This document shows, one piece after another, positions 15,059 to 23,437 of a stretch of DNA of 64,000 nt. Both the position numbers and the translations under genes were made by a program. The notes beneath the pieces are model-generated. The model saw nothing but the letters and a program-made list of their open reading frames with translations, was not told the DNA's origin and did not search any database. Source of the DNA: Amycolatopsis sacchari (GTDB lineage: Bacteria > Actinomycetota > Actinomycetes > Mycobacteriales > Pseudonocardiaceae); contig NZ_FORP01000004.1 of the NCBI RefSeq assembly GCF_900114035.1, positions 186,001 to 250,000 on the forward strand. Direction: 5' to 3'. Each line of letters begins with the position of its first letter. Position 1 is the stretch's first letter.

Positions 15059-15693
15059 GACGCGGCCTCCACCAGTTTCACCGCCGTGCGGGCCCGCGCG
15101 GCGATCTCGTCCCACTTCCCCGCGCTGATGTCCGCGCGCGGCGCCACCCACGTCCCGCCCACGGCGAGCACCGCGGGCAGGGCCAGGTACTCGGCGAGGT
15201 TGTCCGGGGAGACACCGCCGGTGGGCACGAACCGCACGCCCGCGGCGGCGAACGGCCCGGCGAGCGACCGGAGCGTGCCCAGCCCGCCGTAGGCCGCGGC
15301 GGGGAAGAACTTCACCACGTCGTAGCCCGCGGCGAGGCAGTCCATGATCTCCGCGGGAGTCACTGCACCGGGGACGAACGGCAGGCCCGCCTCGCGCGCC
15401 GCCGCGAGGACGCCGCCTCCGCAGCCCGGTGAAACTCCGAAGCGCGCCCCGGCTTCCGCGGCGTCGGCGACGTTCGCGGGGGTGAGCAGCGTGCCCGCTC
15501 CCACCAGCAGTTCCGGCACCTCGGCGGCCACCCGCTCGATCGCGGCCCGCGCCGCGCTCGTCCGGTAGGTCACCTCCATGACGGGCAGCCCGCCCGCGAC
15601 GAGCGCGCGGGCGAGCGGCACGGCCGCATCGGCGTCCTCGATCTCCACGACGGGCACCACGCGCAGCGCGCCCAGGTCCGCGAGGACGCTCAC
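15055..15693 (-). CDS. KDPG/KHG-type aldolase
   Basis: A 212-residue class I aldolase of the Eda family. The catalytic Glu lies in PVMEVTYRT (E40), GAGTLLTPANV follows, and the Schiff-base Lys lies in YDVVKFFPAAAYGG (K128). GTGGVSPDNLAEYL-like glycine loops for phosphate binding are present (VPTGGVSPDNLAEYL). It cleaves a 2-keto-3-deoxy sugar acid (phosphate) to pyruvate and an aldehyde. No dehydratase that would form such a substrate is in the cluster. The start GTG overlaps the cupin gene stop (GTGA). Confidence 0.92.
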   Translation of the reverse strand: MSVLADLGALRVVPVVEIEDADAAVPLARALVAGGLPVMEVTYRTSAARAAIERVAAEVPELLVGAGTLLTPANVADAAEAGARFGVSPGCGGGVLAAAREAGLPFVPGAVTPAEIMDCLAAGYDVVKFFPAAAYGGLGTLRSLAGPFAAAGVRFVPTGGVSPDNLAEYLALPAVLAVGGTWVAPRADISAGKWDEIAARARTAVKLVEAAS

Positions 15694-16304
15694 GCGACCA
15701 CCTCCACCGGGTAGCCGCGGTGATCCGGGTTGGGCCGCAACGTCCAGCCGTCCCCGTCGGCCACGACGAGCGACTTCATCCCGCCGGCCCGTTCGATGAG
15801 GCCGTAGTCCTGACCGGCGTCGGTGTTGTAGCAGAACAACGTCACGAGCGGTTCGTCACCGGTGTTGACGCTGCGGTGCACCCAGTGCCCCGGCACGTGC
15901 ACGGCCCGGCCGGGCGCCAGCTCGTAGGCTTCGCTGCGCCCGTCGAGGGTTTCCAGCAGCAGCAACCCGTGCCCGCTCAGGCAGTGGTACAGCTCGGCCC
16001 GGTCGGGCACGGCGTGCAGGTGTCCGCGGGTGACCGCGAACTCCTCGCCCACCCGTCCGGGCAGCAGTGTCGACGTGCCGATCGTCAGCGCGCCGGGTCC
16101 TTCGGCGCACCGGTGCTCCTCCACGCGGTACACGACGTGGTCTCCGCCCAGCTCGGCGAGCAGCGCCTCGTACGCGGCCTGGTCCCGGTAGACGCCGCCC
16201 ATGTCGCCGAGCCGCTTCTCGTACCCGGACGTGCGCCCCGCGAGCGAGCCGCCGACTCCCACGACGAGCGCGCCCGGTTCGGGGACCGAACGGGGTTCCG
16301 TCAT
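15690..16304 (-). CDS. Cupin-type glucose-6-phosphate isomerase-like protein
   Basis: This 204-residue cupin resembles archaeal-type phosphoglucose isomerase. The metal-binding TRGHLHAVPDRAELYHCLSG supplies two His and a Glu, and PGRAVHVPGHWVHRSVNTG gives the second His motif. Such enzymes interconvert aldose and ketose phosphates with a bound metal. It is the first gene of the lower catabolic unit. AAAGG lies before ATG 16304, and an RpiR-type operator lies 15 bases upstream, so this unit is probably repressed by the 10622 regulator. Confidence 0.85.
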   Translation of the reverse strand: MTEPRSVPEPGALVVGVGGSLAGRTSGYEKRLGDMGGVYRDQAAYEALLAELGGDHVVYRVEEHRCAEGPGALTIGTSTLLPGRVGEEFAVTRGHLHAVPDRAELYHCLSGHGLLLLETLDGRSEAYELAPGRAVHVPGHWVHRSVNTGDEPLVTLFCYNTDAGQDYGLIERAGGMKSLVVADGDGWTLRPNPDHRGYPVEVVA

Positions 16305-16318
16305 CACAACACCTTTCT

Positions 16319-16333
16319 TGTAGTTCTGCTACA
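16319..16333. promoter_or_regulatory. RpiR-type operator before the cupin isomerase unit
   Basis: TGTAGTTCTGCTACA matches TGTAGT-N3-ACTACA with one mismatch. It lies 15 bases upstream of the ATG at 16304, where a bound repressor would block initiation. Confidence 0.75.
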
Positions 16334-16410
16334 CGACGCTGGGCACACGTGTCCCCTCCGCCGGTTTCCGAGCGCGCCGAAGCAGAGGAAGCTCCACTCG
16401 GCGGGGTGGC

Positions 16411-16425
16411 GGTAGTGCCGCTACA
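16411..16425. promoter_or_regulatory. Second, weaker RpiR-type operator
   Basis: GGTAGTGCCGCTACA matches the same consensus with two mismatches. It overlaps the stop codon of the preceding dehydrogenase gene and lies 92 bp upstream of the site at 16319. It could allow looping or tighter repression. Confidence 0.5.
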
Positions 16426-17437
16426 CCGCGGCGGGCCCGGACACCTGGACCAGGACCTTCACCTGCTCCGGATCACGGGCCGCGGCGAACGCCTCCGCGG
16501 CCCGCTCCAGCGGGAAGATCCCGCTCACCAGCTCGTCGGCGGGCACCGTGCGCACCAGGCGCAGTGCCTCCTCGACGTCCTCACGGACGTACATGAGGCT
16601 GCCCAGCACCGTGATCTCCCTGTCCTGCACCAGGTGCAGCGGCACGGTGACCGGCCCCGCGGGCACGCCGACGACGACGTACGTGCCGCCCTTGACCAGC
16701 AGCCCGATCCCCTGCCGCGCGGTGGCTTCGACCGCGACGCAGTCGAAGACCACGTCGACGTCCCCGGAAAGCGCTTCCTCCGGTGCCACCGCGGTATCCG
16801 CGCCCAGCCGCAGCGCCCGCTCCCGCTTGGCGGGCATCGGATCGGTCACCGCGATCTCCGCCGCCCCGGCCGCCCGCGCGGCGGCCACCACCAGCAGGCC
16901 GATCGGCCCGGCGCCGAGCACGACGACCCGGCTGCCCCCGCCCACGCCCGCCCGGCGCACCGCGTGCACCGGGGTGGCGAGCGGTTCGACGAGCGCGGCG
17001 GCCAGGTCCGGCACGTCGGCGGGCAGCACGTGCAGCCGGTCAGCGGCCACCGTGAAGTACTCGCCCATCGCGCCGTCCGTCTGGCAGCCGAAGACCGCCA
17101 GCTCGGCGCAGATGTTGTAGCGGCCCTCCACACAGCGGCGGCACCGGCCGCACGCGAGCCCGGGTTCGAGCACGACCCGGTCACCGGGCCGCAGCCCGGT
17201 CACGTCCGGTCCGGTCTCCCCGACGACACCGACGGCCTCGTGCCCCGGCGCGTACGGCAGGTCGATGAACGGGTGCTCCCCCGCCACCGCGTGCGTGTCA
17301 CTGCCGCAGATCCCCACGAACACCGGCCGGACCAGGACCTCGCCGGGCCCGGGCACCGGGCGGGGCACCCGTTCCAGCGCCACGGTGCCGCCCGGGTGCA
17401 CGCGCACCCGGGCCACCGCGCCCGGATCGTCCGGCAT
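16421..17437 (-). CDS. Zinc-dependent MDR sugar/polyol dehydrogenase
   Basis: A 338-residue medium-chain dehydrogenase of the sorbitol/idonate type. GICGSDTHAVAGEHPFIDLPYAPGHE carries the catalytic-zinc Cys and His, CGRCRRCVEGRYNIC the structural zinc, and VVVLGAGPIGLLVVAAARAAG the NAD fold. Its ATG overlaps the TGA of the binding-protein gene (TGATG), placing it as the fourth gene of the importer operon. It most likely carries out an early oxidation of the imported polyol or sugar. Confidence 0.9.
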   Translation of the reverse strand: MPDDPGAVARVRVHPGGTVALERVPRPVPGPGEVLVRPVFVGICGSDTHAVAGEHPFIDLPYAPGHEAVGVVGETGPDVTGLRPGDRVVLEPGLACGRCRRCVEGRYNICAELAVFGCQTDGAMGEYFTVAADRLHVLPADVPDLAAALVEPLATPVHAVRRAGVGGGSRVVVLGAGPIGLLVVAAARAAGAAEIAVTDPMPAKRERALRLGADTAVAPEEALSGDVDVVFDCVAVEATARQGIGLLVKGGTYVVVGVPAGPVTVPLHLVQDREITVLGSLMYVREDVEEALRLVRTVPADELVSGIFPLERAAEAFAAARDPEQVKVLVQVSGPAAV

Positions 17438-18435
17438 CAGAAGATGCTCTTCGGGTCGTAGAACTGGGACACGTTCTCGCAGTTGATGCCCTCGGCGCGG
17501 GTGTTCTGCGTCTTGGGCAGCGTCTTCGGGTCCACCGAGCCGGTCGCGATGCCGATGGCGGCGTCGAACGCGGCGTCCGCGGCCAGGTTCGGCGAGTTCA
17601 GGCCCGTCGAGACGTACTGGCTGTCACAGCCCTTGGCGATCTCGGCGAGCGCCTCCTTCTGACCGTCCGCCGACGCGGCGACGAGCACCTTGGTGTTGCC
17701 CTGGTTGCGCAGCACCTGCAGGGCACCCAGCGCCATCGAGTCGTTGAGCGCCAGCATCAGGCCGATGCCGGGGTTCGCGGCGAGCATCGACTCGGTCGCG
17801 GGCACGGCCTGTTCCTGGGTGTAGGTGCCGCTGGCGGACGCGACGACCTGCGCCGTGACGCCGCCCTGCTGCAGCCCCTCCAGGAAGCCGCTCTGCCGCG
17901 CCGGGCCGACGATCTCGTCGTTCGGGCCGCCGTTGAGCACGCCGACCTGGATGGTCTTGCCGCTGCCGATGCGCTTCGCGGTGAGCAGCCCGGACAGGCG
18001 GCCGATCTCGTGGTTGTCCGACTGGATCGACGTGACACCGACGTCCGGAATGCCGGTGTCGACGAACAGCAGCGGCACCTGGCCGGCGACCTGGGTCAGT
18101 TGCGCCCGCTCGGTCTCCGGGCTGATGGCGTCGACCACGATGACGTCCGCGCCCTGCGACAGCATCGTCTGGACCTGGTTGATCTGCGTGACGGGGTCGC
18201 CGTTGGCGTTCTGGAACAGCAGCTTGAAGCCCTTGTCCTTGGACTTCTGCTCGGCCACCGACTGCATCGCCACGTAGTACGGCGCGTCCATCTGGCGCGC
18301 GGCGAAGCCGATCGTGACCTCGTTGGCGGGCTTGGGGGCGGCCGCCGAACCGCCGCTGGAGCCGACGGTGCCGCAGGCGGCGAGCGTCAGCGTCGCACCG
18401 GCGACGAGTGCGGCGAGCACACGGGTTTTGCGCAT
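17437..18435 (-). CDS. Sugar ABC transporter substrate-binding lipoprotein (CUT2/RbsB type)
   Basis: This 332-residue protein has a lipoprotein signal peptide ending LTLAAC (Cys21) and the periplasmic-binding-protein I fold of RbsB: TIGFAARQMDAPYYVAMQ, DVIVVDAISPET, LFVDTGIPD, VLNGGPNDEIVGPARQSGFLEGL, MLALNDSMALGALQVL. It captures the cluster's sugar outside the membrane and hands it to the permease. GGAG lies eight bases before ATG 18435. It follows the permease gene by 31 bases. Confidence 0.93.
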   Translation of the reverse strand: MRKTRVLAALVAGATLTLAACGTVGSSGGSAAAPKPANEVTIGFAARQMDAPYYVAMQSVAEQKSKDKGFKLLFQNANGDPVTQINQVQTMLSQGADVIVVDAISPETERAQLTQVAGQVPLLFVDTGIPDVGVTSIQSDNHEIGRLSGLLTAKRIGSGKTIQVGVLNGGPNDEIVGPARQSGFLEGLQQGGVTAQVVASASGTYTQEQAVPATESMLAANPGIGLMLALNDSMALGALQVLRNQGNTKVLVAASADGQKEALAEIAKGCDSQYVSTGLNSPNLAADAAFDAAIGIATGSVDPKTLPKTQNTRAEGINCENVSQFYDPKSIF

Positions 18436-18466
18436 GACGAGAACTCCATTGTCCACAGTGGATGGG

Positions 18467-19471
18467 TCAGTGGCCGCGCGCGGAGCGCCCGCGGCCGATG
18501 GTGGCGAGCCCGACGGCGAGCAGGATGAGCGCGCCGCGGAAGGCGTCCTGCAGGAACGTCGAGACGTTGAGCAGGACCAGCAGGTTGGAGATGACACCGA
18601 AGATGGCGGTACCGATCACGGTGCCGACGACGCGGCCCTGCCCGCCGTTGAGGCGCGCGCCGCCGATGACGACGGCCGCGATCGCGTCCAGCTCGAACAG
18701 GTTGCCCGCGGTGGGCGTCGCCGCGCCGACGCGGGACACGAGCAGGAAGCCGCCGAGCCCGACGAGCAGCCCGGCGATGACGTAGACGGCGACGAGCGTG
18801 CCGCGCACCGGGATGCCGGAGGCCTGCGCGGCCTCCACCCGGCTGCCGACGGCGAACACGCGGCGCCCGAACACCGTGCGGCGCAACAGGAACGCGAGCC
18901 CGATCGCGACGAGCACCCAGATGATGCCCAGCAGCGGGACACCGGCGATGGTCGTCGTGCCCGCGACCGTGAAGCCGGACGCGGCGGGGGTCAGCGGGCT
19001 GCCCTCGGTGTAGGCGTAGACGAGCCCGCGGGCGAGCGCGAGCATGCCGAGCGTCACGATGAACGGCTCCAGCCCGCGGAAGGCGACGAGGAACCCGTTC
19101 ACCGCGCCGAGCACCATGCCGACGACGAGCGCCACGAGCAGTCCGACGAGCGCCGACGACCCGCCGAAGAGCCCTGCGGAGAGCACACAAGCCAGGCCCA
19201 GCACGGAGCCGACGCTGATGTCGATCCCCCCGGAGATCACGACGAGCAGCTGCGCCAGCGCGACGATGCCGGTGACCGAGATCTGCAGCACGAGGTTCTG
19301 CAGGTTGCGGGTGGTGAGGAACGCGTCGCTCGCGAGCGATGCGATCACCAGCAGCGCGATCAGGATCAGCAGCGGGTACTGCTGGCGCAGCCAGCCCCCA
19401 CCCCGTCCGCGCCAGAACGACCGGGCTTCGCTGCCAGCGCCCGTCTCCAGCGTTTCTTCCACAGCGGTCAC
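18467..19471 (-). CDS. Sugar ABC transporter permease (RbsC type)
   Basis: A 334-residue permease with about eight to ten membrane helices and the CUT2 signatures VVISGGIDISVGSVLGL and VIGGARLNGGQGRVVGTVIG. A single permease with a double ATPase is the normal make-up of ribose-type importers, where it dimerises. GTG 19471 overlaps the ATPase stop (GTGA). Confidence 0.93.
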   Translation of the reverse strand: MTAVEETLETGAGSEARSFWRGRGGGWLRQQYPLLILIALLVIASLASDAFLTTRNLQNLVLQISVTGIVALAQLLVVISGGIDISVGSVLGLACVLSAGLFGGSSALVGLLVALVVGMVLGAVNGFLVAFRGLEPFIVTLGMLALARGLVYAYTEGSPLTPAASGFTVAGTTTIAGVPLLGIIWVLVAIGLAFLLRRTVFGRRVFAVGSRVEAAQASGIPVRGTLVAVYVIAGLLVGLGGFLLVSRVGAATPTAGNLFELDAIAAVVIGGARLNGGQGRVVGTVIGTAIFGVISNLLVLLNVSTFLQDAFRGALILLAVGLATIGRGRSARGH

Positions 19472-21003
19472 GCCGCCTCTCCTCCCAAAGCCGTCCTGAT
19501 CAGGTCGTCCGTCGTCGCGTCGGCCGTGTCGAACTCGGCCGCCACCTGGCCGTCGCGCAGGACGAGCACGCGGTGGCACAGCATCAGCGCCTCCTCGGCC
19601 TCGCTCGTGACCACGAGCACGGCCCGGCCCTGGCGGCACAGGTCGTGGATGATCCGGTAGATGTTGAGCCGGGCACCGACGTCGATGCCCTTCGTCGGCT
19701 CGTCCAGCACGACCACCTCGGGGTCGGCCTCGAGCCACTTGGCCAGGCACACCTTCTGCTGGTTCCCGCCGGAGAGCGTGCTGGTGAGCACGTCCGGCCC
19801 GCCCTTGATCTGGAACCGCTTGATCAGCTCGGTGACCCGAGCGCGCTCGCGACGCCGTCGCAGCACGCCGAGCCGGGAGGAACTGCCCAATGTGGACAGT
19901 GTGAGGTTCTCCCCGTTGGTGAAGTCCGCGACGAAGCCTTCGCGCCTGCGGTCCTCTGTCAGGTACACGACGCCGCGTCGCAAAGCCTCGCCAGGCGAGC
20001 GCAGCACGACGGGGTTGCCGTCGAGCGACACCTCCCCGGCGAGCGCCCGCTGCTGCCCGGAAACCGAGCGCGCGACGGAGGAACGGCCGCTGCCGACCAG
20101 TCCGTAGACGCCCACGACCTCGCCCTTGGCGACGTCGAACGACACGTCGCGCGCCGAGCCGGCGGACAGGCCGCGCACGGTGAGCGCGGGCGGCCCCGCG
20201 GTCTCCGGCAACGCGGGCGGGCGGTCCAGCGCGGTGACGGCCTCGCCGATCATCATCGTCGTGACGTGCCCGGCGTCCGTCTCGGCGGCGCGGACGACGT
20301 CGACGAGGTTTCCGTTGCGCAGCACGGCGATCCGGTCCGCGAGCGCGAAGACCTCCGGCATCCGGTGCGACACGAACACCACCGCGGTGCCCGCGGCGCG
20401 CTCCGCCGCGACCATGCGCTCGATCTCCTTGAAGTGCTCCTCGGAGGTGGACGCGGTGGTCTCGTCGAGGATCAGCACGCGGTGCGGCGTGACGGTGGCG
20501 CGGGACAACGCGAGCATCTGCCGTTGCCCGGGCGCGAGCTGCCGGGCGGGCATGCGCGGGTCGAGGTCGCCGAGCCCGACGTCGCCCAGGATCCGCCGCG
20601 TCTCCGGGTCGTCCCCGCGGCGCGCGAGCTTCCACGGCCGGACGTCGCTGCCCGCGCGGAGCCGGTACAGCCACACGTTTTCCGCGAGCGAGAAGTCGTC
20701 GACGACCAGGGGTTCCTGGTGCATCAGGAGGATGCCGGCGCGTTCGGCGTCGGCGGGACCGGTGACGGGGCCGTCGTGCCCTTCCACCCGGATCTCGCCG
20801 TCGTCCGGGGCTTCCTGGCCGGCGAGCAGCCGGGCGAAGGTGGACTTGCCCGCGCCGTTGGCCCCGCAGACCGCGAGCACTTCGCCCGCGTACCCGTCGA
20901 GGTCGAGGCCCTCCAGTGCCCGGACCCCCGGATACCTCCGGCCGACCCCGCGGGCCGAGAACACCACCCGGGGTGACCCCGGTGGCCGGTCGGCACTACT
21001 CAT
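19468..21003 (-). CDS. Sugar ABC transporter ATPase with two nucleotide-binding domains (RbsA type)
   Basis: This 511-residue protein holds two ABC domains. The first has Walker A GANGAGKST, signature LAPGQRQMLALSRA and Walker B VLILDETTAS. The second has the degenerate loop GLVGSGRSSVARS, normal in RbsA, with signature LSGGNQQKVCLAKWL and Walker B VVVLDEPTKGID. GAGGAG lies six bases before ATG 21003, which is preferred over GTG 21009. It is the first gene of the importer operon, with a perfect RpiR-type operator 26 bases upstream. Confidence 0.94.
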   Translation of the reverse strand: MSSADRPPGSPRVVFSARGVGRRYPGVRALEGLDLDGYAGEVLAVCGANGAGKSTFARLLAGQEAPDDGEIRVEGHDGPVTGPADAERAGILLMHQEPLVVDDFSLAENVWLYRLRAGSDVRPWKLARRGDDPETRRILGDVGLGDLDPRMPARQLAPGQRQMLALSRATVTPHRVLILDETTASTSEEHFKEIERMVAAERAAGTAVVFVSHRMPEVFALADRIAVLRNGNLVDVVRAAETDAGHVTTMMIGEAVTALDRPPALPETAGPPALTVRGLSAGSARDVSFDVAKGEVVGVYGLVGSGRSSVARSVSGQQRALAGEVSLDGNPVVLRSPGEALRRGVVYLTEDRRREGFVADFTNGENLTLSTLGSSSRLGVLRRRRERARVTELIKRFQIKGGPDVLTSTLSGGNQQKVCLAKWLEADPEVVVLDEPTKGIDVGARLNIYRIIHDLCRQGRAVLVVTSEAEEALMLCHRVLVLRDGQVAAEFDTADATTDDLIRTALGGEAA

Positions 21004-21028
21004 GCGCACCTCCTCGTGCCAATCAAGT

Positions 21029-21043
21029 TGTAGTGAAACTACA
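21029..21043. promoter_or_regulatory. Perfect RpiR-type operator before the importer operon
   Basis: TGTAGTGAAACTACA is a perfect 6-bp inverted repeat with a 3-bp spacer, the best copy of the regulon motif. It is 26 bases upstream of the ATPase start in the divergent region 21004-21221. Confidence 0.8.
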
Positions 21044-21134
21044 CATCGATCCGCCGATCGCCTAGCCCCTTCCGACTCCGCCGTGGCTCACGTCACTCGG
21101 ATGGCCTAATAGGACCTTGCGCAGCGTGAGATAA

Positions 21135-21149
21135 GCTAGCGAAACTACA
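21135..21149. promoter_or_regulatory. RpiR-type operator before the SDR-kinase-lactonase operon
   Basis: GCTAGCGAAACTACA keeps the right half-site fully and part of the left (12 of 15). It overlaps TAAGCT, a possible -10 element, 73 bases before the SDR start. Confidence 0.6.
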
Positions 21150-21221
21150 GAACCCGGCGGTGCGGCCCTCTTCTCTCGGTGGTGACGGGCCGTACTCGCC
21201 CGCGTCCGCGAAGAGGGGAAG

Positions 21222-21953
21222 ATGACCGAGCGATTTTCCGGCCGCCGCATCGCCGTCACCGGCGCCGCAGGCGGGATCGGCAGCGCGCTGTGCCAGTCGC
21301 TGCGCGACCAGGGCGCCCGCGTGCACGGGCTCGACCGCGACGGCCTCGACCGGCTGCCGGAAGGCGTCGAGGGGGCGCGGGTGGACCTGCGCTCCGAGGA
21401 GTCCGTGGTCGAGGTCGTCCGCGCCCTGTACGCGCAGGACCCCACGCCGGTCGACCTCGTGACGTGCGCGGGCATCGTCGAGGACGACGTCGCCGCCGAG
21501 GACATGCCGATGGACCTCTACGACGCGGTGATGGGCGTCAACCTGCGCGGCGTGTTCCTGACGTGCCGCGAGTTCGGCCGCGAGCTGCTGCAGCGCGGCG
21601 GCGGCGCCATCGTCAACGTCGCGTCGATGTCCGGCACCGCGATCGTCAACCACCCGCAGAAGCAGTCGGTCTACAACACGACCAAGGCCGGGGTCAGCGC
21701 GCTGACCCGCTCGCTGGCGGTCGAGTGGGGGCCGCGCGGCGTCCGCGTCAACGCGGTCTCCCCCGGCTACGTCGACACCCCGCTCAACGCGCTCAAGAAG
21801 CACATGCACGAGCAGTGGAAGGCCGAGACGGTGCTCGGGCGCTTCGGCGAGCTGCGTGAGATCACGTCCGCGATCGAGTACCTGCTCAGCGACGAGGCCT
21901 CGTTCTGCTGCGGCACCGACCTGCTCGTCGACGGGGGGTTCTCCCTGCGATGA
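21222..21953 (+). CDS. SDR-family sugar/polyol dehydrogenase
   Basis: A 243-residue short-chain dehydrogenase with TGAAGGIGSALCQSL (TGxxxGIG), the NAG-like TCAGIVEDD, catalytic Ser in NVASMSG and YNTTK (YxxxK). A strong AAGAGGGGA precedes ATG 21222. It is the first gene of a + strand operon with a sugar kinase and a lactonase, joined by ATGA overlaps. With the lactonase, one reading is oxidation of a sugar at C1 to a lactone; another is polyol to ketose for the kinase. Confidence 0.92.
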   Translation: MTERFSGRRIAVTGAAGGIGSALCQSLRDQGARVHGLDRDGLDRLPEGVEGARVDLRSEESVVEVVRALYAQDPTPVDLVTCAGIVEDDVAAEDMPMDLYDAVMGVNLRGVFLTCREFGRELLQRGGGAIVNVASMSGTAIVNHPQKQSVYNTTKAGVSALTRSLAVEWGPRGVRVNAVSPGYVDTPLNALKKHMHEQWKAETVLGRFGELREITSAIEYLLSDEASFCCGTDLLVDGGFSLR

Positions 21954-23437
21954 TCATCTCCCACGACCTCGGGACCACCGGCGACAAGGCGACCCTCGTC
22001 GACGAGACCGGCACCGTGCTCGCCGCCGTGACGGAGACCTACGGCACCGACTTCGGCCCGCGCGGCAAGGCCGAGCAGGACGCCGACGCGTGGTGGGCCG
22101 CGGTCTGCGCGGCGACGCGCCGGCTCGTCGCGCAGCACCCGGCGGCGCTGGACCGGGTCGAGGGCATCTCGTTCTCCGGGCAGATGATGGGCGCGGTGCT
22201 GCTCGGCGACGACGGCCGCCCGGTGCGGCCCGCCATCATCTGGGCGGACACGCGGTCGGTGGACCAGACCGCGCAGCTCGTCGAGCGCGTCGGGATGGAG
22301 AAGGGGTACTCGATCACGGGGCACCGGCTCAACCCCACCTACTCCCTGTCGAAGGTGATGTGGGTGCGGGACCGGGAGCCGGAGGCGTTCGCGCGGACGC
22401 GGCACGTCGTGCTGGCGAAGGACTACGTGGTGCACCGGCTGACCGGTGTGCTCGCTACCGACCCGTCGGATGCCAGCAGCACCAACGCCTACGACCAGTC
22501 CACAGAGGACTGGTCCGGTGAGCTGCTCGACGCCGCCGGGCTCGACCGGGCGTTGTTCCCCGAGATCCTCCCGTCGACCACCGTCGTCGGGAAGGTGAGC
22601 GCCGAAGCGGCGCGGGAGACCGGGCTGCGCGAGGGCACGCCCGTGGTGCTCGGGGGTGGCGACGGTCCGATGGCGGCGCTGGGCGCGGGCGTGCTCGACG
22701 CGGCGAGCGGCGCCTACGCCTACCTCGGCTCGTCGTCGTGGGTTTCGCTCGCGGCCGACGCGCCGCTGCACGACCCGCGGATGCGCACGATGACGTTCAA
22801 CCACGTCATCCCCGGCCGCTTCGTGCCCACCGCCACGATGCAGGCGGGCGGCGCGTCGCTGGAGTGGATCGTGTCCACGCTCGCGCCCGGCGACGACCAG
22901 CGGTACTCCCGACTGCTGGGCGGCGCCGCGGAGGTCACCGCGAGCGAGGACGGGCTGTACTTCCTGCCGCACCTGCTCGGCGAGCGCTCGCCGTACTGGA
23001 ACCCCAAGGCGCGCGCGGTGTTCGCCGGGCTGGCCCGGCACCACGGTCCCGCGCACCTCACGCGCGCGGTGCTCGAAGGCGTGGCCTTCAACCTCTACAC
23101 CGGGCTGCGGGCGTTCACCGAGAACGGCGCGAGCATCGACCACGTGGACGCGATCGGCGGGGCGGCGAACGCGGGCGTGCTGCTGCGGATCTTCGCCGAC
23201 GTGTGGGGCGTGCCGGTGCGGCGGCGGGAACTGGCGGACGAGGCCACGTCGCTCGGCGCGGCGATCGTCGGCGGGGTCGGCGCGGGTGTGTTCGGCTCCT
23301 TCGACGTGGCACGGCGGTTCGCCGAGAACCGTGCGGAGGAACGCCCGGATTCCGCCGCGCACCAGCGTTACGCGCGGGAGTACGAGATCTTCATGGACGC
23401 CTACCGGCGGCTCGAGCCGTGGTTCGAGACGCTATGA
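21950..23437 (+). CDS. FGGY-family carbohydrate kinase (xylulokinase-like)
   Basis: This 495-residue kinase has the FGGY layout: DLGTTGDKATLVDETG (phosphate 1), SGQMMGAVLLGDDGRPVRPAIIWADTR (sugar site), VLGGGDGPMAALGAG with the catalytic Asp, LPHLLGERSPYWNP, and DAIGGAANAGVLLRIFADVWG (adenosine site). Length and motifs are closest to xylulokinases, so a ketose (pentulose or similar) is the likely substrate. ATGA overlaps on both sides tie it to the SDR and the lactonase. Confidence 0.92.
   Translation: MIISHDLGTTGDKATLVDETGTVLAAVTETYGTDFGPRGKAEQDADAWWAAVCAATRRLVAQHPAALDRVEGISFSGQMMGAVLLGDDGRPVRPAIIWADTRSVDQTAQLVERVGMEKGYSITGHRLNPTYSLSKVMWVRDREPEAFARTRHVVLAKDYVVHRLTGVLATDPSDASSTNAYDQSTEDWSGELLDAAGLDRALFPEILPSTTVVGKVSAEAARETGLREGTPVVLGGGDGPMAALGAGVLDAASGAYAYLGSSSWVSLAADAPLHDPRMRTMTFNHVIPGRFVPTATMQAGGASLEWIVSTLAPGDDQRYSRLLGGAAEVTASEDGLYFLPHLLGERSPYWNPKARAVFAGLARHHGPAHLTRAVLEGVAFNLYTGLRAFTENGASIDHVDAIGGAANAGVLLRIFADVWGVPVRRRELADEATSLGAAIVGGVGAGVFGSFDVARRFAENRAEERPDSAAHQRYAREYEIFMDAYRRLEPWFETL

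Noticed and set aside
21767..23362. A 531-codon minus-strand frame opposite the sugar kinase
   Set aside because: His/Arg-rich shadow of the kinase gene, which has all FGGY motifs.
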